From the NCBI GenBank assembly GCA_036555105.1, contig DATBMA010000101.1, forward strand, positions 1 to 25,814: DNA of 25,814 bases. The letters run 5' to 3'. This DNA is from DATBMA01 sp036555105. Its GTDB lineage: Bacteria; Actinomycetota; Acidimicrobiia; Spongiisociales; ZC4RG35. The translations under genes and the position numbers were made by a program. The notes beneath the pieces are model-generated. The model made no database searches. It was not told the origin of the DNA and saw only the letters and a list, made by a program, of their open reading frames with translations. How positions within the stretch are numbered: the first letter of the stretch is position 1; each line of letters starts with the position of its first letter. This document shows positions 21,763 to 25,814 of this stretch, one piece after another.

Positions 21763-22478
21763 GGGGGGCGGCGATCGTCACCGGTGCGGCCGGGGGGATC
21801 GGGAAAGCCATCTGCCGGCGGCTGGGTGAGGACGGGTTCCACGTGGTTGCCGTCGACCTCGTGGCCGAGCTGGACTCGGTGGTCGCCGACCTCGAAGCTG
21901 ATGGGCTTGCGGCGACCCCGGTGGTCGCCGACCTCATATCCGTCGACGGCCGGGCCCTGGTCGCGGATTCGGTGGCTGGTACCGGGCTCCCGTTGACCGC
22001 GCTGATCAACAACGCCGGGATCACCAGGGACGCCCGACTGGTCAACCTGAGCGAAGACGACTTCGCGGCGGTGATCGAGGTGAATCTGGCGGCGCCATAC
22101 GAACTGAGCCGGATGCTGGTTCCGACGATGGCGGCGGGCTCCATCGTGAACATCAGCTCGCGCTCGTATCTGGGGAGCTTCGGGCAGTTCAACTACGCGA
22201 TGAGCAAGGGAGGGCTGGTCGGGCTGACCAGGGCACTGGCCCTGCAGGCGGCACCAGCAGTCAGGGTCAACGCAGTTGCCCCCGGCCTCATCGCCACCGA
22301 GATGAGCATGGCGATCCCCGAGGAACAGCTTTCGAAGATGATCGGATCGATCCCGCTGGGAAGGATGGGTGATCCCTCCGAGGTGGCGGACCTGGTGGGA
22401 TTCCTGTGCTCGGAGAAGAGCTCCTATCTCACCGGAGAGGTCATCGTCATCGGCGGCGGACGCAGCCTCGCTCAGTAG
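21759..22478 (+). CDS. Short-chain dehydrogenase/reductase (FabG-like)
   Basis: 239-residue classical SDR. Cofactor loop TGAAGGIG (8-15), NNAG (84-87), catalytic Ser133/134 in NISSRS, Tyr146 and Lys150 in NYAMSK, and the C-terminal GFLCSEKSSYLTGEVIVIGGG are all present, so it should be an active NAD(P)-dependent 3-ketoacyl reductase or 3-hydroxyacyl-CoA dehydrogenase. Last gene of the thiolase-CoA-transferase-SDR-like-SDR operon, overlapping the preceding gene by 4 nt. The position beside a thiolase suggests that it oxidises a 3-hydroxyacyl-CoA to the thiolase substrate. It converges with the MaoC gene, with a 7-nt overlap of the ends. Confidence 0.93.
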   Translation: MRGAAIVTGAAGGIGKAICRRLGEDGFHVVAVDLVAELDSVVADLEADGLAATPVVADLISVDGRALVADSVAGTGLPLTALINNAGITRDARLVNLSEDDFAAVIEVNLAAPYELSRMLVPTMAAGSIVNISSRSYLGSFGQFNYAMSKGGLVGLTRALALQAAPAVRVNAVAPGLIATEMSMAIPEEQLSKMIGSIPLGRMGDPSEVADLVGFLCSEKSSYLTGEVIVIGGGRSLAQ

Positions 22479-22918
22479 ATCAACCGGCTCAAGGTGTCGG
22501 CCACCAACGCCGGCTTCTCGCCACCCTCCACCTCGACCACGATGCGGCGGGCGATCTGCAGGCCGCCATCGACCTCTTCGACTCCGGTCAGGGTCACGCG
22601 CGCTCTGACCCGTTGACCCACCTTCACCGGAGCAGGGAACCGGAGCCGGTCGAGGCCGTAATTGATCGCCAAGCGAGGCTGTCCGACCGGTATCTCGATG
22701 CCCTGAGTCAGATAGGGGAGGAGGCCCAAGGTCAGGTACCCATGGGCAACGGTGGAGCCGAAAGGCCCGTTTGCCGCTCGGTCCGGATCGACGTGGATCC
22801 ACTGGTGGTCTCCGGTGGCATCGGCGAATTGGTCGATCCGCTCCTGTTCGATGGCGAGCCACTGGCCCACCCCGACCTCCGTGCCCACCAACTGCCGGAG
22901 GACATCGACCTCGCTCAA
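22472..22918 (-). CDS. MaoC-type (R)-specific enoyl-CoA hydratase
   Basis: 148-residue single hot-dog domain. The hydratase motif is FADATGDHQWIHVDPDRA (31-48), with catalytic Asp37 and His42, followed by GPFGSTVAHGYLTLGLLP. This predicts hydration of trans-2-enoyl-CoA to (R)-3-hydroxyacyl-CoA in the cytosol. The TTG start at 22918 overlaps the GH65 stop (TTGA) and gives the normal family N-terminus (SEVDVLRQLVGTEVGVGQW); the longer open frame upstream is a shadow of the GH65 gene. It is on the strand opposite the thiolase operon but converges with it, so its function fits that pathway while its expression seems tied to GH65. Confidence 0.9.
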   Translation of the reverse strand: MSEVDVLRQLVGTEVGVGQWLAIEQERIDQFADATGDHQWIHVDPDRAANGPFGSTVAHGYLTLGLLPYLTQGIEIPVGQPRLAINYGLDRLRFPAPVKVGQRVRARVTLTGVEEVDGGLQIARRIVVEVEGGEKPALVADTLSRLIY

Positions 22919-25110
22919 AACGGCGGCTCCACCGATACACCGTCGTGAGTCACCTGCACCTGATGGCGGATGCCGCCGATCGTCACCCGGTAGCGAAGCG
23001 CGCTCCACTCGGCTGGGAGCCTCGGATCCACCGTCGGGCCCCGGTCTGTGTGCTTGAAGCCACCCAGTCCTTCGACGGCCGCCAGCCAGACCCCGCCGGC
23101 CGTAGCCATGTGGAGCCCGTCGGCGGTGTTGCCTGCCAGGTCCTGCAGGTCGAGAAAAGCCGCCTGCTTGAAGTATTCGAGGGCGGGGCCTGCCCTTCCG
23201 ACTTGAGCCGCCACGATCGACTGGATGGCGCACGACAGCGAAGAGTCACCCGTCGTGATGGGGTCGTAGTAGTCGAAGTTGGCCTTTTTCAGCTCGGGGC
23301 CGAATTCATGGTCCAGGACATATGAGGCGAGCACCGTGTCCGCCTGCTTCAGCACCTGGTGCCGGTAGATGACCAACGGGTGGTAGTGGAAGAGGAGGGG
23401 ATAGCGGTCCTCGGGGGTGTCCCAATCCCACGGCTGGCGGTGGAGGAAGTGGTTGTCCTGCGGGGTGATCCCCAAATCGGGGTCGTACGGCACGTACATC
23501 GCCGCCGCCGCCTTGCGCCAAGCCTCCGGCTCCGACGGGTCCAAAGTGAGCCCGGACAGGAGCTCGACGTACCGGTCCGGGACCGCGTCCTGCATGCGAT
23601 CGAGCACGTCCACCGCCGCCAATAGGTTCATCTTCGCCATCAGGTTCGTATAGGCGTTGTCGTCGACCAGGGCGCTGTACTCGTCGGGTCCTGTGACTCC
23701 GTGGATGTGGAACTCACCCTCGCGGTAGAAGCCGAGATCGACCCAGAGCCTGGCGGTCTCCACCAGGATCTCGGCGCCGAGCTCCCACATCAGCGACTCG
23801 TCGCCTGTGGCGCGGACATAGGTCAGCACCCCGTTAGCGACGGCGGCATCGATGTGGTACTGGGCGGTCCCCGCCTCGTAGTAGGCCGAGGCCTCCTCAC
23901 CATTGATCGTCCGCCACGGGAACAGGGCTCCCTTCTGGGAGAGCATCTCGGCCCGCTGGCGAGCCAGCGGCAGGATCGAGGCGCGATAGCGGATGATCTC
24001 GGCTGCCGCCTCCGGGTTGGTGTAGGCGAGGAACGGCAGCACGAACATGTCCGTGTCCCAGAAGTAGTGGCCTTCATAAGCCTGGCCGGTCAGCGCCTTG
24101 GCGGGGATGCTGAGCCCGCGTAGATGGGCTGAGGCCTGGCCCAGTTGGAACAGCACCCAGCGAATCGCCTGCTGGGAAGCGTCGTCTCCTTCGATTTCTA
24201 TGTCCGCTTGGTCCCAGAACTCGTCGAGGGCGGCGGTCTGGCCCGCAACCAGAGTCTCGAAATCGGCTTCGGGGAACTCCAGGGAGTCTCCGGCGTCCGT
24301 TCCGTACAAGACGAACTTGGTGAGGATGACGGTTTCTCCCGCCTGCACGTCCTGGGTAGTCACCACCGTCGTGTTGTCGGCGTCGCCCCTCGCCTCGAAG
24401 CCGGCGGGAGGCTCGACACGATGATCGACGGCCATCGACAGCCTCAATCCGGAGCGGACCGTCTGATAGTCGGCCACGACTTTGCCGCCTTCGGCCCGGT
24501 GGCCCTTGGACTCGAAAACCCGGCCGGAGAACTTGGGAGCCCGTCGCGGATCCGACGGTTCCGCCGCCAACCCGAGGTGGTCGAGGTCCTGTCGGTTTCT
24601 CAATGTCGATTCGACACCGACCGTCGCCTTGTGATCGACCCGCACCCGGACCTCGAAAGCCGCCAGGTTCGACTGTTCTCTAGAAACGATCCGCCGCCAT
24701 TGGACGTCACACCCGTCGAACCGGACCGAGGTGGTCAGCACCCCGGTTCGGAAGTCGAGGCGGCGCTCGACCTCAGATGCCGATCGCAGTTCGAGTGGCG
24801 CTCCGTCGATGGTTACCGCCATCCCGGTGGCGTCAGGCACCCAGACGATGGTCTGGCCGGTGGTGGCGTAGCCATACGCCACCTCGGGATAGACGATCGG
24901 CCAGGTCTCATGGAACCCGTTGATCAGCGTCCCCGGCGTGTGGTTGCCGTCGCCCTGTTCGAAGCTGCCCCTGATCCCTATTCGCCCGTTCCCCAGCGAG
25001 AACAGAGTCTCGCTGTTCGCCTCCCGACCGACCGGCAGCCCTCTCTCCACCAGGGCCCAGGGCTCGATGGGGTAGCGGTCGGTGTCAGGTGGCGCAGGAG
25101 AGCGAATCAC
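22915..25110 (-). CDS. Glycoside hydrolase family 65 disaccharide phosphorylase
   Basis: 731 residues, typical of GH65 inverting phosphorylases (trehalose, maltose, kojibiose or nigerose phosphorylase), which split an alpha-glucoside with phosphate into beta-glucose 1-phosphate and glucose. N-terminal beta-sandwich domain begins IEPWALVERGL..NSETLFSLGNGRIGIRGSFEQGD. The (alpha/alpha)6 catalytic domain contains GHYFWDTDMFVLPF (~347-360), general acid Glu477 in VTGPDEYS, LKQAD (~587-591) and the phosphate-binding DSSLSCAIQS (~622-631). Substrate linkage is not readable. GTG 25110 is chosen because TACCAT lies exactly 6 nt upstream and homologues begin near this point; ATG 25137 would add nine residues. 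No beta-phosphoglucomutase is adjacent. The stop overlaps the MaoC start. Confidence 0.92.
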   Translation of the reverse strand: MIRSPAPPDTDRYPIEPWALVERGLPVGREANSETLFSLGNGRIGIRGSFEQGDGNHTPGTLINGFHETWPIVYPEVAYGYATTGQTIVWVPDATGMAVTIDGAPLELRSASEVERRLDFRTGVLTTSVRFDGCDVQWRRIVSREQSNLAAFEVRVRVDHKATVGVESTLRNRQDLDHLGLAAEPSDPRRAPKFSGRVFESKGHRAEGGKVVADYQTVRSGLRLSMAVDHRVEPPAGFEARGDADNTTVVTTQDVQAGETVILTKFVLYGTDAGDSLEFPEADFETLVAGQTAALDEFWDQADIEIEGDDASQQAIRWVLFQLGQASAHLRGLSIPAKALTGQAYEGHYFWDTDMFVLPFLAYTNPEAAAEIIRYRASILPLARQRAEMLSQKGALFPWRTINGEEASAYYEAGTAQYHIDAAVANGVLTYVRATGDESLMWELGAEILVETARLWVDLGFYREGEFHIHGVTGPDEYSALVDDNAYTNLMAKMNLLAAVDVLDRMQDAVPDRYVELLSGLTLDPSEPEAWRKAAAAMYVPYDPDLGITPQDNHFLHRQPWDWDTPEDRYPLLFHYHPLVIYRHQVLKQADTVLASYVLDHEFGPELKKANFDYYDPITTGDSSLSCAIQSIVAAQVGRAGPALEYFKQAAFLDLQDLAGNTADGLHMATAGGVWLAAVEGLGGFKHTDRGPTVDPRLPAEWSALRYRVTIGGIRHQVQVTHDGVSVEPPF

Positions 25111-25116
25111 CTGCCG

Positions 25117-25122
25117 ATGGTA
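25117..25122 (-). promoter_or_regulatory. -10 hexamer TACCAT, leaderless promoter of GH65 gene
   Basis: Minus-strand TACCAT ends exactly 6 nt before the GTG at 25110 and has no ribosome binding site after it. It decides the GH65 start. Confidence 0.5.
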
Positions 25123-25205
25123 TTGGCCCGCCCGCATCCGCCCGTCGCCATTGGCCGCGAAAAGCCGCCGTCACGGGTCCCTGGAACCCATCCAGGCAGT
25201 TGGAG

Positions 25206-25211
25206 TAGGTT
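25206..25211 (+). promoter_or_regulatory. -10 hexamer TAGGTT with downstream ribosome binding site
   Basis: TAGGTT is followed by a leader of about 20 nt carrying AAGGGGGG about 5 nt before the ATG at 25238. Unlike most of its neighbours, this gene would have a true leader. A GGAACC at 25183-25188 sits 17 bp upstream in the -35 position. Confidence 0.4.
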
Positions 25212-25237
25212 CAGAGGGTCAGCGAAGGGGGGAAGCC

Positions 25238-25814
25238 ATGCGTCCATGGCGCTGGGTGTTCGTCATCGCCCTTGTCGCTGGTCTCGTCTGGGCAGCGTGG
25301 CTGATGTCGAGGGACGAACCCACACCGACCACCTCGACGGTTCAATCGCCTTCCACTACCACTCAGCCCGAGCAGGCTTCCACCACTCTCACGACCGGCG
25401 CGCTCTCCTCATCGACCACCCAGGCGGCGTCGCGGGAGGAGGAGGTCAAGGCGATCCTCGAAGACCTGTGGTTCGGCTGGTTCGACGCCATCTACCGCAA
25501 GGACGAGGACGCCTTGTGGGCAGTAGTGGCGACAGAGAAGCTTCATGATGACGGAGTCAGTCTGATGGGTCAGCCCGGCACCTTTACCTCTGCGCCTGTA
25601 CGTGGTTCGAGCGTCACAGGTCAGACCATTCTCCTCGACCGTCAAGACTGCCTAGTCGTACTTGCCGACCTTGACTTCTCTGCGTTCCGAGGGCCGGGAA
25701 TGACGGCGGAAACGGTATCAGTGCTATGGCCCGATGAGCGCTACGGCTGGAGGTTCGCCACGGACTGGCAGCACCCTGACGATCTGTGGCTCAACGATTG
25801 CGACAACCTCGCAA
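25238..25814 (+). CDS. Secreted or membrane-anchored unknown protein (3' end beyond window)
   Basis: An open frame of 192 codons running off the window end. Residues 1-22 (MRPWRWVFVIALVAGLVWAAWL) form a signal anchor. Next is a Thr/Ser/Gln-rich low-complexity linker (~28-63, TPTTSTVQSPSTTTQ and similar), typical of exported proteins in Acidimicrobiia and relatives. From residue ~66 a folded domain begins with EEEVKAILEDLWFGWFDAIYRKDEDALWAVVA, a pattern seen at the start of NTF2-like domains (helix with paired Trp/Phe, then E-x-A-L). Two cysteines (~141 and ~188) may form a disulfide bond. Function is unknown. ATG has a purine-rich ribosome binding site. Divergent from GH65, with 127 nt between starts. 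Confidence 0.75.
   Translation, partial: MRPWRWVFVIALVAGLVWAAWLMSRDEPTPTTSTVQSPSTTTQPEQASTTLTTGALSSSTTQAASREEEVKAILEDLWFGWFDAIYRKDEDALWAVVATEKLHDDGVSLMGQPGTFTSAPVRGSSVTGQTILLDRQDCLVVLADLDFSAFRGPGMTAETVSVLWPDERYGWRFATDWQHPDDLWLNDCDNLA

Noticed and set aside
22919..23233. N-terminal extension of the MaoC frame
   Set aside because: Antisense-free but in the shadow of GH65 on the same strand; sequence is low-complexity Arg/Pro and unlike MaoC.
24145..25548. 467-aa plus-strand open frame opposite GH65
   Set aside because: It runs antisense through GH65 and in another frame of the exported-protein gene; composition is that of a GC-rich shadow.

Overview
This is a GC-rich, gene-dense stretch of bacterial chromosome. 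More than half of the genes start with GTG or TTG. Six gene starts sit exactly 6 nt after a TANNNT -10 hexamer and have no ribosome binding site, which is the leaderless pattern common in Actinomycetota. Together with DUF4126, cyclase-STAND regulators, CaiB-type CoA-transferase and a Thr/Ser-rich secreted protein, this suggests an uncultured actinobacterium, perhaps class Acidimicrobiia. That placement is inference; no rRNA or tRNA was seen. There is no phage, insertion sequence or CRISPR array.

Layout. Positions 1-800 hold a REP-like array of palindromic repeats with no credible gene. Positions 813-3990 carry a small unknown protein, a TfoX-domain protein, a 57-residue two-helix membrane protein, a GH1 beta-glucosidase and a membrane-anchored alpha/beta hydrolase. 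On the minus strand, 3996-7692 carries an aldehyde dehydrogenase-like protein, a membrane-anchored unknown protein and a GcvT/DmdA-family folate-dependent protein. From 7735 the plus strand holds a class V aminotransferase coupled to a SulP anion transporter. Two large paralogous regulators follow (cyclase domain, STAND ATPase, TPR-like repeats), with a small unknown gene on the opposite strand between them, then a DUF4126 membrane protein. A structured intergenic leader precedes a secreted lytic transglycosylase-like protein, followed by a membrane-anchored unknown protein.

Positions 18910-22478 form a tightly overlapping CoA-metabolism operon: thiolase, class III CoA-transferase, a truncated SDR-like protein lacking catalytic residues, and an intact SDR. 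On the other strand a MaoC-type hydratase is coupled to a GH65 disaccharide phosphorylase. Thiolase, CoA-transferase, SDR and MaoC could carry out the later steps of a beta-oxidation-like pathway, but no acyl-CoA dehydrogenase is present. GH1 and GH65 indicate disaccharide use. The window ends inside a gene for a secreted or membrane-anchored unknown protein.

Most worth following up: the inactive/active SDR pair, the structured leader, the paired regulators of which only one keeps a full cyclase active site, the DmdA-like protein, and the repeated leaderless promoter signature, two copies of which reuse the preceding gene's stop codon.
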